The position numbers and the translations under genes are program-made. The notes beneath the pieces are model-generated. The model did no database searches and was not told the DNA's origin. It saw only the letters and a program-made list of their open reading frames with translations. DNA of 64,000 bases from Caballeronia sp. GAFFF1 (GTDB lineage Bacteria > Pseudomonadota > Gammaproteobacteria > Burkholderiales > Burkholderiaceae): positions 89,268 through 153,267 of the forward strand of contig NZ_JALQEM010000038.1 in NCBI RefSeq assembly GCF_023630705.1. Direction: 5' to 3'. This document shows positions 34,751-43,568 of the stretch, piece after piece. Position 1 is the first letter of the stretch, and every line of letters begins with the position of its first letter.

Positions 34751-35860
34751 ATGGAGCGAGCCTTCTTCGAGGCGCGGCTGGCCGATACGAAGCTGTCGCT
34801 CGCGTACGTCGAACGTCTGCAAACGGAGCCGTGGCGTTACGGTTTCCTTCCGCTGCTGCGCAGCGTCGGCGCACGTTCGTCCGTGGAAGCCATCGGCTCT
34901 GCACACTTGCCCGCGACTGAGCCGTTCCGCCTTGGTCAACGTCCGAGCCTGATCTTCGCTCCATGCGAGGTGGCAAGCGCGGAACTCAAAAGCGGCAAAC
35001 TGCACATCCGGCTTTTCGGACTTGGCATGCTCGGCCCGAACGGATCGTTGCCGATACACGTTACCGAGATCGCCCGTGAGCGTGAGGAAAGTCGCAGGGA
35101 TCCGACGCTCAGCCACTTCCTGAACATCTTTCATCACCGCTCGCTCTCGCTGCTGTATCGGGCGTGGGCGTCGGCCCAATCGACGGCCAGCCTCGATCGT
35201 TCGCACGATGAGCGATTCTCGCTGTACATGGCAAGCGTCTCCGGGCACGCGCTCAGGCGGGACCGAATCCCGTTCCTGCCCGAGCACGCGCGCCTGTCAG
35301 CCGCTTCGCATCTTGTGTGTGGAGCCCGCAACGTGGACGGCCTGCGCGCTTCACTGGCCGCTTATTTCCGCGTGCCGCTCAAGATCGAGGAGTACCAGCT
35401 CCACTGGATGGTCATCCCCGCGCAGAACCGGAGCATCATGGGCGAACAGCGCATGTCCTCGTACCTGAGCGCCGGCGCCATGCTCGGCGAACAGACGCCG
35501 GATTGCCAGTACCGCTTTCGCATCGTGATCGGCCCACTGCACATTGAGGACTATCAACGTTTCACGCCACGCGGCTCGGAACTACTGCGCCTGGTCGAAG
35601 GGGTGAGGGCGTTCGTCAGCGAAGAATACGACTGGGAACTCGAGTTGCAGATCGAACCCGAGAGCGCGCCGCCCGCGGTGCTGGGCGGTGCGCAACAGCT
35701 GGGCTGGTCGAGCTGGCTGGGTCAATCGCCGGCCGGTGTGCCGATTACCGGCATGCGATTCGAACCCGAGCAATACATGCTTCAGTTGCGGGAAAACGCG
35801 GTGCGGCGAGCGAACGCGCAGGGGGGAACGAGCGGCTGCGTCGTCGAAGCAAAGCGCTGA
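34751..35860 (+). CDS. tssG: Second T6SS baseplate subunit TssG (orphan copy)
   Basis: A complete TssG paralogue of 369 residues closing the orphan island. It starts MERAFFEARLADTK (the main-cluster TssG also starts MERA), with GAGAGAG ahead of ATG 34751; a GTG at 34739 is an alternative. It shares RLQTEPWRYGFL, RLFGLGMLGPNG, LPIHVTEIAREREESRRD, WASAQSTASLDR and LGWSSWLGQSP with little change from the 24-kb copy. A C-terminal extension of about 20 residues is extra. Intact frame and retained core residues argue that it is still under selection. Confidence 0.93.
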   Translation: MERAFFEARLADTKLSLAYVERLQTEPWRYGFLPLLRSVGARSSVEAIGSAHLPATEPFRLGQRPSLIFAPCEVASAELKSGKLHIRLFGLGMLGPNGSLPIHVTEIAREREESRRDPTLSHFLNIFHHRSLSLLYRAWASAQSTASLDRSHDERFSLYMASVSGHALRRDRIPFLPEHARLSAASHLVCGARNVDGLRASLAAYFRVPLKIEEYQLHWMVIPAQNRSIMGEQRMSSYLSAGAMLGEQTPDCQYRFRIVIGPLHIEDYQRFTPRGSELLRLVEGVRAFVSEEYDWELELQIEPESAPPAVLGGAQQLGWSSWLGQSPAGVPITGMRFEPEQYMLQLRENAVRRANAQGGTSGCVVEAKR

Positions 35861-35890
35861 GGCGGTGGACGCCGCGGCGCTTGACGCGCG

Positions 35891-35908
35891 CAACACCTCA
35901 TGGTGTTG
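35891..35908. promoter_or_regulatory. Short palindromic hairpin after tssG2
   Basis: CAACACC and GGTGTTG flank a TCAT loop, a perfect seven-base stem 30 bases after the tssG2 stop and before convergent gcd. No T-run follows, so a terminator function is uncertain. Confidence 0.35.
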
Positions 35909-36058
35909 AGGGGGCGACCTACCAGCGAAGCAAGAGCCTGTGTCCTACCTGCCAATGTCGTTCCTACGGGCACGCGCCACTAGCACATTCCACGACTAAA
36001 AGCCCGCCGCCCCACGCGCCGCCCGCGCCGCTCATCGCTCTAAACAACGCACAACCCC

Positions 36059-38521
36059 TCACCTTTTCTCCGGCAACGCATAAGCAATCACATAATCTCC
36101 GAGCTTGGTCAGAAACGACCCGTGCCCGCCGGCCGCGATCAGCACGTACTGCTTGCCGTTCGCCTCATACGTCATCGGCGTCGCCTGTCCGCCTGCCGGC
36201 AGACGCGTGTGCCACAACTCCTCGCCGGTATCGGTGCTGAATGCGCGCAGATAATCGTCCGACGTCGCGCCGATAAAGAACACGTGACCCGCCGTCGTCA
36301 TCGGGCCGCCGAGCATCGGCATGCCCATCTTGAACGGAAGCGGAATGGGCGATGCATCGCGTGTCGTGCCGATGCGCTTCTTCCAGATCACCTTGTTCGT
36401 CTGCAGATCGAGCGCCGACACATAGCCCCAGGCCGGCTGCTTGCAAGGCAGGCGCAGCGGCGACAGGAACGGATTCAGCGTCACGCCGAACGGCACGCCG
36501 TACTGCGGCTGAATGCCCGTTTCGGCGCCGGTGCCCGACTGTCCGGCCTGCGGCGGCTCCATCGGGTTGTTCGGCCCGCGCGGAATCAGCTTCGAGACGA
36601 ACGGCAGCGCGATCGGGTTCGCAATCGCAATGCGTCGGTCCGTATCGACGGCAAGCCCGCCCCACTCGAACATGCCCAGATTGCCCGGGAATACAAGCGT
36701 GCCTTGCTCCGACGGCGGCGTGTACGGCCCCTCATAGCGCAGCCGATGAAAGATCACGCGGCACACGAGCTGGTCGTACATCGTCGCGCCCCACATGTCC
36801 GCGCCCGTCAGGTTCTTCTGCGGCCGGTAGGTGAGCTGCGAGAACGGCTGCGTCGGCGACAGGCGATCGCCCTGTGCCGCGCCCTGCGGCACCGGCTGCT
36901 CGGGCGCCGGAACGATCGGCTTGCCCGTGCGGCGGTCGAGCACGAAGATGTTGCCCGTCTTCGCCGGCGCATAGATCGCGGGAACGATGTTGCCGTTCGA
37001 ATCCTTGATATCCGCGATGCTCGGCTGCGCGGGCAAGTCCATGTCCCACAGGTCATGGTGCACCGTCTGATAGAACCACGCGAGCTTGCCGGTCGATGCA
37101 TGCAGCGCAAGCAGGCCGCTCGCGTAGCGTTCCTGTTCGGGCGTGCGATTGCCGCCCCAGATGTCCGGCGTCGAGACGCCCATCGGCAGATACACGATGT
37201 CGAGCTGCGCATCGTAGGCGGCGGGCGCCCACGAGTTCGGCGAGTTCATCGTGTAGCTATGCTGATCGCTCGGAATCGCGTTCGGGTCGCGCGCGCCCGG
37301 ATCGAACGCCCAGAGCAGCTTGCCCGTGTCCACGTCGAAGCCGCGAATCACGCCTGAGGGCTCGCGCGTGCCGTAGTTGTCCGTGACCGAACCGGCCATG
37401 ACGATGACCTTCGACGTGACGATCGGCGGCGACGTCGGCTCGTACATGCCCGGCGTCTTCACCGGCTGCAAATGCTGCAAGTCGAGCATGCCGTTGGCGG
37501 CGAAGCCTGCGCAGGGCTGGCCGGTCGCGGCATCGAGTTCGAAGAGACGGCCGTCGTTCACCGGAAGGATCACGCGGCGCGCGCACGCCGGCAGCGACGA
37601 CAGGCTGTTCGTCTGACGGGCCTGTGCGGCAGCGGGCGTCTCAAAGTAGGAGACGCCCCGGCAAGTGACGTGCTGAAAGCTCGGGTCCGGCTTCAGGTCC
37701 GGATTGAAGCGCCATTTCTCCTTGCCGGTCGCGCCGTCGAGCGCGATGGCGTTCTGGTGCGGCGTGCAGAAGAAGAGCGTGCCGTCGACGGCGAGCGGCG
37801 TCACCTCATCGGTGATTTCTAGCGGATCGTGCGGGCCTTTCATGTCGCCCGTGCGGAACGACCACGCTTCTTGCAGGTTGCCGACGTTCTTGTCGTTGAT
37901 CTGCGAAAGCGGTGAATAGCGCGTGCCGTGCTGCGAATTGCCGTACGCGAGCCAGTCGCCCGAACGGCCGCCGGTCGCGGCCGCCGCACCCGACGCACCC
38001 GACGCACCCGACGCCTGCGCGCTCACCGTGCCGCTGACTTCTTGCGGATCGTTGAACACGGCATACACGAGCGCGATGCCGGTCAGAACGAGCGCCGCGC
38101 CGAGCGCGAGGCCGCCGCGGCGCACCGGGTTCATGTACAGGCGATACGTGAAAGGCAGCAGCAGCCAGATGCCGACGATGACGAGCACGTCCAGACGCGG
38201 CGCGAGCGCCCAGAAGTCGAAGCCCGCTTCGGCGACCGCCCATATCAGCGTGCCGAAGAGCAGCACCGCGTAGACGATCAGCGCAAGCGTATTGCGCCGC
38301 CAGATGAGCCACGCGACCGCGAGCATGAGAATGCCCGCGACGACGTAATACGGCGAGCCTCCGATGGCGACGAGCCATATGCCGACGCCGGCGAGATAGA
38401 GACCCGACAACGCGAGAAACAAGATGGTGAGCCATTTGACGACGGGCGACGGCGATCGCGTGTTCAATGGCGATGGCGACGACGCGTCGGCGGACCGCGC
38501 TGGCGGCGAGTTCGTATTCAT
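36059..38521 (-). CDS. gcd: Membrane-bound PQQ-dependent glucose dehydrogenase
   Basis: Quinoprotein that oxidises glucose to gluconolactone in the periplasm and passes electrons to ubiquinone. The 820-residue product has five N-terminal membrane segments (about residues 28-145) followed by an eight-bladed PQQ propeller. Segments nearly identical to E. coli Gcd are visible: ADMWGATMYDQLVCRVIFH, EQGTLVFPGNLGMFEWGG and ALPFVSKLIPRGP. A nine-base direct repeat near 38000-38020 encodes the GASGASGA linker between membrane part and propeller. Cofactor synthesis (pqq) genes are not in this window. The gene is convergent with tssG2 and 110 bases from the upstream HAD gene. Confidence 0.95.
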   Translation of the reverse strand: MNTNSPPARSADASSPSPLNTRSPSPVVKWLTILFLALSGLYLAGVGIWLVAIGGSPYYVVAGILMLAVAWLIWRRNTLALIVYAVLLFGTLIWAVAEAGFDFWALAPRLDVLVIVGIWLLLPFTYRLYMNPVRRGGLALGAALVLTGIALVYAVFNDPQEVSGTVSAQASGASGASGAAAATGGRSGDWLAYGNSQHGTRYSPLSQINDKNVGNLQEAWSFRTGDMKGPHDPLEITDEVTPLAVDGTLFFCTPHQNAIALDGATGKEKWRFNPDLKPDPSFQHVTCRGVSYFETPAAAQARQTNSLSSLPACARRVILPVNDGRLFELDAATGQPCAGFAANGMLDLQHLQPVKTPGMYEPTSPPIVTSKVIVMAGSVTDNYGTREPSGVIRGFDVDTGKLLWAFDPGARDPNAIPSDQHSYTMNSPNSWAPAAYDAQLDIVYLPMGVSTPDIWGGNRTPEQERYASGLLALHASTGKLAWFYQTVHHDLWDMDLPAQPSIADIKDSNGNIVPAIYAPAKTGNIFVLDRRTGKPIVPAPEQPVPQGAAQGDRLSPTQPFSQLTYRPQKNLTGADMWGATMYDQLVCRVIFHRLRYEGPYTPPSEQGTLVFPGNLGMFEWGGLAVDTDRRIAIANPIALPFVSKLIPRGPNNPMEPPQAGQSGTGAETGIQPQYGVPFGVTLNPFLSPLRLPCKQPAWGYVSALDLQTNKVIWKKRIGTTRDASPIPLPFKMGMPMLGGPMTTAGHVFFIGATSDDYLRAFSTDTGEELWHTRLPAGGQATPMTYEANGKQYVLIAAGGHGSFLTKLGDYVIAYALPEKR

Positions 38522-38631
38522 TCAACACCTCTGCTTAGAGCACCTTCAGGGACAGGCGACGCGAACGGCGCCCGGCATCGAACCTTTGCCCGATGCCAGG
38601 CGCCAAGCGATACGCGACGCAGTGCAGCAAT

Positions 38632-40431
38632 TTATGCGCCATCGCCGTCCTTCGATCCCGGCGCGAGAATGTTCGGCAGCACCGGATTCTCCGGCTGCGT
38701 ATAACGCTCTTCGACGGCCTTTCGGATCGCTTCGATGCTTTCCTTCGCCGAAAGGCCTTCGTTGGCTTCGACGGCTTGCGCCTCGTCGGCAAGCGACGTG
38801 TCGCCGATCACGTCGCGGAACCACGTCGAATAGTCGCCCTGGCGTAGATGGAACATCCAGGTCTCCTCATCGACGCCTTCGGCGAGTTCGAGGAACAGCA
38901 CGAGATTGTGCGCGCGCAGGTTCAGCTTGTTGTCGGGGCCGCGAAAATAGAAGCTGCGCTCCGGAATCAGCATGCCTTCCGCATACTTGCGCACATGACG
39001 GCGACGCTGCGTTTTCGCGGGCTCGACATGCACGACGACCGGCTCGGTCCAGCCGCCGCCGTCCGCCTCGCGACGCCACACGAGCGCCTGGCCGGGCTTG
39101 ATGTCGTCGGGCAGCGCGCCGGGCGCATCGTGGCCCGCCGCGCGCGCGAACTCTTCGAGCGAAGTCTGCGCGCCCGGACCCGCGCCGATGAACACGGTCA
39201 CGCGATCCAGGAGACGCGGCGAAAGCTGCTCCGGATGCACGGTGACGAAGAGCGCGGGCGCAAGTTGGTCCGGCAGCACTTCGTCGGCCGGGTTAATGCT
39301 CGCGGGGAAGAAGTGATGCGCTTCGTCGAAGAGCATCCAGTGCGGCCGGCCGGTGAGCGCGCGCGACTTCTGCATGTGCGCAAGCACGCTCGCGCAGTAC
39401 GCGGGCCGGTCCGCGAACGTGACGCGCATGAGATTCACGAGCACGGACTGGCTCGGCTGATGCAAAAGCCGCGTGATGTCGTCGGCTTTCGGCGCGGTCT
39501 CGGCATCGCCGATGGGCAGCGCGTTCTCGAAGGTGTCGAAGTCGCCTTCGGGATCGAGCGCGCAGAACTGGTAGCCGGCCGCCACGAGCCGCTCCATGAG
39601 GCCGGTGATGAGCGTGGACTTGCCTCCGCCCGATTGCCCGGCGATCAGCGCGACCGTCCGTTGCGGCGCGAGCGTTTCCGGTTCGCCTTCTTCCCGCTTC
39701 GCATCGCCGTCCGCGCGCTGGCCGAGCAGCACGTTGCGCCGCGTGACGCGCTCGCTCGCGGCGGCAAGATCGTCGGCGAGAATCGCGTCGATCAGTTCGG
39801 TCACGCCCGCGCCGCATTCGCTCTTCAGCACGATATCCGCATGTGACTTGAGCGCAGGAATCGCGTTGCTCACCGCCGCCGACATCTCGCACGCATCGAG
39901 CAGCGGGTGATCGTTCTGCGCGTCGCCGACGCCCACCGCATTGCGCGGCGACAGCGAAAGCTCATCGAGCGCCGCGAGCAGACCGCTCGCCTTGCTGACG
40001 CCCGGCGCGAGAACCATGACCGCGTCGCCGTTATAGACGACGTGCAGATCCAGCCCGAGATCGCGGATGGCGGCGTGCGCCTGTTCGTCGTAAGGCCGCA
40101 CGGTCGCGACGAGCGTCTGACTCACGCCGAGATGGCGCACGCCGGCCTTCTTCATCGCCTCGACGAACGCGGGCGGCGGCGGCGGCGCGAGCAGCTTGCG
40201 CTCTCGCGTGACGGGCGAATAGATCACGCCGCCGTTTTCCGCGACGATCAGCGTGAAGCGGTCGACGCGGTCGCACAGCGTGAGCAGATCGTCGAGCTCG
40301 CGGCCCGTGACGAGGATCATGTGACGCCCCGACGCGCGCAGGCGGTCGATGGCGTCCCACGTAGTCTCGGAGACGCGGCCGTTCTCGGCGAGCGTGTTGT
40401 CGTAATCGCTGGCAAGCACCATGAATCGCAT
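38632..40431 (-). CDS. HAD-IIB phosphatase fused to a P-loop ATPase
   Basis: A 599-residue two-domain protein. Residues 1-~225 are a Cof/trehalose-phosphatase-like HAD (motif I SDYDNTLAENG, ILVTGREL, motif IV VGDAQNDHPLLD). After a charged linker, residues ~255-510 form a P-loop ATPase with Walker A GQSGGGKST and Walker B WMLFDEAHHFF, of the HerA/VirB4-like style. The C-terminal ~90 residues (FYFRGPDNKLNLRAHNL, WMFHLRQGDYSTWFRDVIGD) form a further conserved-looking unit. It is the last gene of an operon with two glycosyltransferases (16-base gap), so the HAD part may dephosphorylate a sugar or glycoside product. Why an ATPase is fused is unknown. Confidence 0.8.
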   Translation of the reverse strand: MRFMVLASDYDNTLAENGRVSETTWDAIDRLRASGRHMILVTGRELDDLLTLCDRVDRFTLIVAENGGVIYSPVTRERKLLAPPPPPAFVEAMKKAGVRHLGVSQTLVATVRPYDEQAHAAIRDLGLDLHVVYNGDAVMVLAPGVSKASGLLAALDELSLSPRNAVGVGDAQNDHPLLDACEMSAAVSNAIPALKSHADIVLKSECGAGVTELIDAILADDLAAASERVTRRNVLLGQRADGDAKREEGEPETLAPQRTVALIAGQSGGGKSTLITGLMERLVAAGYQFCALDPEGDFDTFENALPIGDAETAPKADDITRLLHQPSQSVLVNLMRVTFADRPAYCASVLAHMQKSRALTGRPHWMLFDEAHHFFPASINPADEVLPDQLAPALFVTVHPEQLSPRLLDRVTVFIGAGPGAQTSLEEFARAAGHDAPGALPDDIKPGQALVWRREADGGGWTEPVVVHVEPAKTQRRRHVRKYAEGMLIPERSFYFRGPDNKLNLRAHNLVLFLELAEGVDEETWMFHLRQGDYSTWFRDVIGDTSLADEAQAVEANEGLSAKESIEAIRKAVEERYTQPENPVLPNILAPGSKDGDGA

Positions 40432-40446
40432 GCGCGTGTCCTCTCG

Positions 40447-41517
40447 TTAAGCGTCCTGTTCGATGAGCGACGGCGGCGCGCAACGAGCCGCGCGGGCATC
40501 GACAAGACGCTGATAAACATCGACGTAATCGCGCGCCATGCGCTCTGCCGTGAAGCGCCGCTCGAAGGTTTCGCGGCAGCGGCGGCGATCGATCTCCGGC
40601 AGACGCGCGAGCGCTTGCACCGCTTCGTCCTCGTTGCGCACGACGAAGCCGTTCACGCCATCCTCGATAATCTCCGGCACCGAGCCGCGCCCGAACGCGA
40701 TCACAGGCGTGCCGCACGCAAGCGCCTCGATCATCACGAGGCCGAACGGCTCCGGCCAGTCGATCGGGAAGAGCAGCGCGCGCGCTTGCCCGATGATGCG
40801 GCTCTTGCCCGCATCGTCCTGCTCGCCGACGTATTCGATCAACGGCGCTTCGACGAGCGGCGCGACCGCGCTTTCGAAGTACGGGCGATCGGCTTCATCC
40901 ACTTTCGCGGCGATCTTGAGCGGCATGCCCGCGCGACGCGCGATGCGGATAGCCGCGTCCGGGCCTTTGGCCGGCGCGATCCTTCCGACGAACGCGAGGT
41001 GTTCGCCCGCGCGCTCGTGGAAGGGATACAGCGTGTCCGGCAAGCCGTGATGCACGGTGCCCGCCCACGCGAGCCACGGCAGCGGCGCGCGCTGCGCGTT
41101 CGAGATGGAGACGAGCGGAATATCGGCGAAGCGGCGGTACATGGGTTCGAGACCGGGCACGTCGAGCCGCCAGTGCAGCGTCGTCACATGCGCGCACTGC
41201 ATGCGGCGCGCGAACGGAAAGCTCTGGTAATCCGTGTGGAAATGCACGATGTCGAAGTGCTTCGACGCGGCGACCACGTCTTCCAGCATCGCGAAATGGA
41301 AGGCTTGCGGATCGGCGGTGTCCTCGACGAGCCGCACCGCGCAGTCGCTTCCCGCGACGAGCTTCGCGCTCGTGCGCGAGTCCGCGCTCGCGAAAAGCGT
41401 CACGTCGTGACCCAATGCCACGAGTTCTTCGCTGAGATAGGACACGATCCGTTCGATGCCGCCGTAACGCCGTGGCGGCACGCTTTCATAGAGCGTCGAG
41501 ACTTGAGCGATGCGCAT
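40447..41517 (-). CDS. GT4-family glycosyltransferase
   Basis: Retaining GT-B glycosyltransferase of 356 residues. The start IAQVSTLYESVPPRRYGGIER is typical of a GT4 subgroup in proteobacterial stress or polysaccharide loci. The C-terminal nucleotide-sugar domain holds FVGRIAPAKGPD and the E-x7-E region EPFGLVMIEALACGTP. No signal peptide; cytoplasmic. It lies 18 bases after the related transferase at 41536 and 16 bases before the HAD-ATPase gene. The two transferases look like ancient duplicates, probably adding successive sugars to one glycoside or lipid; acceptor unknown. Confidence 0.88.
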   Translation of the reverse strand: MRIAQVSTLYESVPPRRYGGIERIVSYLSEELVALGHDVTLFASADSRTSAKLVAGSDCAVRLVEDTADPQAFHFAMLEDVVAASKHFDIVHFHTDYQSFPFARRMQCAHVTTLHWRLDVPGLEPMYRRFADIPLVSISNAQRAPLPWLAWAGTVHHGLPDTLYPFHERAGEHLAFVGRIAPAKGPDAAIRIARRAGMPLKIAAKVDEADRPYFESAVAPLVEAPLIEYVGEQDDAGKSRIIGQARALLFPIDWPEPFGLVMIEALACGTPVIAFGRGSVPEIIEDGVNGFVVRNEDEAVQALARLPEIDRRRCRETFERRFTAERMARDYVDVYQRLVDARAARCAPPSLIEQDA

Positions 41518-41535
41518 GGTGGTTCGTGTCGAAGG

Positions 41536-42621
41536 TCAGGCTTCCAGCGCGTCGGTATCCGCGGCGGCGATAAAGGCGTCTGCGCTCGCACGGCTTTGCA
41601 GCAGATCGTGATAGACCGCGAGATAGTCGCGCGCCATGCGTTCGGACGAGAAGCGCTGCTCGAACGTCCTCCGGCAGCGCGCGCGGTCTATCGCGCCAAG
41701 CTCGCGAACGGCGCGCACGGCTTCGTCCACATCGTCGACGATGAAGCCGTTCACGCCATGCTCGATGACTTCGGGCACCGCGCCGCGCCTGAACGCGACA
41801 ACCGGCGTGCCAGAGGCCATCGCCTCCACCATCACGAGGCCGAACGGTTCTTCCCAGTCGATAGGGAAGACGAGCGCACGTGCGTTCGCGAAGAGCGCGC
41901 GACGCGTCTCGCCGCCGACTTCGCCGAGATACTCGACGAAGGACTCCGACTCCGCGATGAGCGGCCAGATCGTCTCCTTGAAGTACGCGCGCTCGCCCGG
42001 ATGCACGGCAGCGGCGATCTTGAGCGGCAGCCCCGCGCGACGCGCGATCTCGATGGCGCGGTCGATGCGCTTTTCAGGCATCACGCGGCCGACGAAGAGC
42101 AGATAGTCGCCGCCTTCGCGCGAATAGCGCATCTCATCGAGGGCGAGGCCGTGATGCACGGTGGCCTGCCAGTTCGCGTGCGGCGCGCCGCGGCGCTGGC
42201 TGTCGGAGATGGAGACGAGCGGCGCATTCGCGAAGGTCTCGAAGAGCGGACCATGATCGGCGGGAAGAAGACGCCCGTGCATGGTCGTGAGCGAAGCGCA
42301 TGCGAGAAAGCGCTGCATCGGCAGATGAATGGGCTCGGTGTGAAAGTGAATCACATCGAATTGCGATGAACGTTCGATGACAGCTTCGAGCTGGCGCAGA
42401 TGATGGCTCGTCGTATCCCACACGCGTTCGTCGCGCCAGAGCGCCGTCGGAGCGCTCGCATGCAAGCGGGCGCGCGTTCTCGAATCCGCCGTGGCGAACA
42501 ACGTGACTTCATGCCCGAGGGCGACCAGTGCTTCCGTCAGATAAGAAATGATGCGCTCAGTGGCGCCGTATGCGATAGGAGGGACGCTCTCGTAGAGCGG
42601 TGCGACCTGTGCGATTTTCAT
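41536..42621 (-). CDS. GT4-family glycosyltransferase, paralogue of the 40447 gene
   Basis: A 361-residue GT-B enzyme starting MKIAQVAPLYESVPP at ATG 42621 (the family start); an in-frame ATG at 42660 would add 13 atypical residues. It is collinear with its neighbour throughout, including IAYGATERIISYLTEALVALGHEVTLFA, FVGRVMPEKRIDRAIEIARRAG and EPFGLVMVEAMASGTP. First gene of the leftward GT-GT-HAD operon, divergent from the CBS-domain gene across 125 bases. Confidence 0.88.
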   Translation of the reverse strand: MKIAQVAPLYESVPPIAYGATERIISYLTEALVALGHEVTLFATADSRTRARLHASAPTALWRDERVWDTTSHHLRQLEAVIERSSQFDVIHFHTEPIHLPMQRFLACASLTTMHGRLLPADHGPLFETFANAPLVSISDSQRRGAPHANWQATVHHGLALDEMRYSREGGDYLLFVGRVMPEKRIDRAIEIARRAGLPLKIAAAVHPGERAYFKETIWPLIAESESFVEYLGEVGGETRRALFANARALVFPIDWEEPFGLVMVEAMASGTPVVAFRRGAVPEVIEHGVNGFIVDDVDEAVRAVRELGAIDRARCRRTFEQRFSSERMARDYLAVYHDLLQSRASADAFIAAADTDALEA

Positions 42622-42746
42622 TGGGGGTTCCGCATTGACCGTATGCAATTCGGTTAGCAATCAGCAGGCCGACGCGCGCGCGCCGGGTGAACAGAACGGC
42701 ACGCTGCATGCTGCGTCGAGAGTCGCCATGCAACGAGGAGGAAGTC

Positions 42747-43172
42747 ATGACCAAGGTAGCCGAAGTAATGACACGCGGCGTTCAGACCATCGCGCCCAAC
42801 GAAAGCATTCGCCGCGCAGCCGAACTGATGGACGAACTCAACGTCGGCGCGCTTCCGGTGTGCGACGGCACGCGCCTGAAGGGCGTCGTGACCGACCGCG
42901 ACATCGTGGTGCGCGCGGTGTCGGTGGGCAAGGAGTCGTCGTGCGCGGTGCAGGACGTGGCGAGCGAACCCGTCGAATGGTGCTTCGAAGACGACGAGAT
43001 TCACGACGCCATGCGCAGAATGGAGCAGTTGCAGATTCGCCGCATGCCTGTCGTAGACAGCGAGAAGAACCTCGTCGGCATGCTCGCGCTCGGCGATATC
43101 GCGATCTATTCCGACGGTGAAGTGTCCTCGACCATTCAGGCCATTTCGACGCCGTCTGTCCCCGACAGATAA
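42747..43172 (+). CDS. CBS-domain-pair protein
   Basis: A 141-residue protein made of two CBS motifs (VAEVMTRGVQTIAPNESI, LPVCDGTRLKGVVTDRDIV; then IHDAMRRMEQLQIRRMPVVD, LVGMLALGDIA). CBS pairs bind adenosine nucleotides and act as energy or stress sensors. The ATG at 42747 has GAGGAGGAAG directly upstream, clearly better than the in-frame ATG at 42687. Stand-alone CBS proteins of this size are common in Burkholderia near general-stress genes; no specific partner is evident. Confidence 0.88.
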   Translation: MTKVAEVMTRGVQTIAPNESIRRAAELMDELNVGALPVCDGTRLKGVVTDRDIVVRAVSVGKESSCAVQDVASEPVEWCFEDDEIHDAMRRMEQLQIRRMPVVDSEKNLVGMLALGDIAIYSDGEVSSTIQAISTPSVPDR

Positions 43173-43194
43173 GGACAGACAAGCCGCGCTCGTT

Positions 43195-43431
43195 CTACAG
43201 CGGATTGCCGTCCTCGGGCGTCTTGAGGCGGTCGTTCTCGCTTTGCGACCCGGGCGGCGTGCCGGGTTTGGTGTCCGGCGTCGCGTCCGGCGCGCGGTCT
43301 TCGGTCGGGCCGCGCTTCGGATCATCGGCCGGGTTCGTCGGAATGTTTTCGTTGTGGCCGGGAATCGGCTGGCTCTCGATGTGGCCATCTTCCGATACGG
43401 CGCTTTGCCGGTCTTGCGATTTCTGGTTCAT
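43195..43431 (-). CDS. Small disordered hydrophilic protein of unknown function
   Basis: A 78-residue protein starting MNQKSQDRQSAVSED, dominated by Asp, Pro, Glu, Asn, Lys and Gly, with no hydrophobic segment; probably unstructured. I chose ATG 43431, since the upstream in-frame codons encode a different, less plausible composition. It converges with the CBS gene (22 bases apart). The composition recalls hydrophilin-like stress proteins and the small protein at 26597, but no family is recognised. Confidence 0.55.
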   Translation of the reverse strand: MNQKSQDRQSAVSEDGHIESQPIPGHNENIPTNPADDPKRGPTEDRAPDATPDTKPGTPPGSQSENDRLKTPEDGNPL

Positions 43432-43568
43432 GGTCACGTCTCGCTGAGTGGGTATTGCGCTAACGGCAGCAAGCACCGTTCCGACATTCGAGAGCCGCGA
43501 GGGGCACGGCCCTTGCTCGCTCCTTCGCTTCGCGCGCATCGCGCTTCAATCTAGACCATCGGGGAAAC

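Noticed and set aside
38000..38020. Tandem GCACCCGAC repeats as a possible short CRISPR or regulatory repeat
   Set aside because: They are inside gcd, in frame, and simply encode the GASGASGA linker; no spacers.
39907..42369. An 820-codon plus-strand open frame opposite the glycosyltransferases
   Set aside because: Shadow of the GT4 and HAD genes: composition is dominated by Arg, His, Asp and Ala and there is no ribosome site or recognisable motif.
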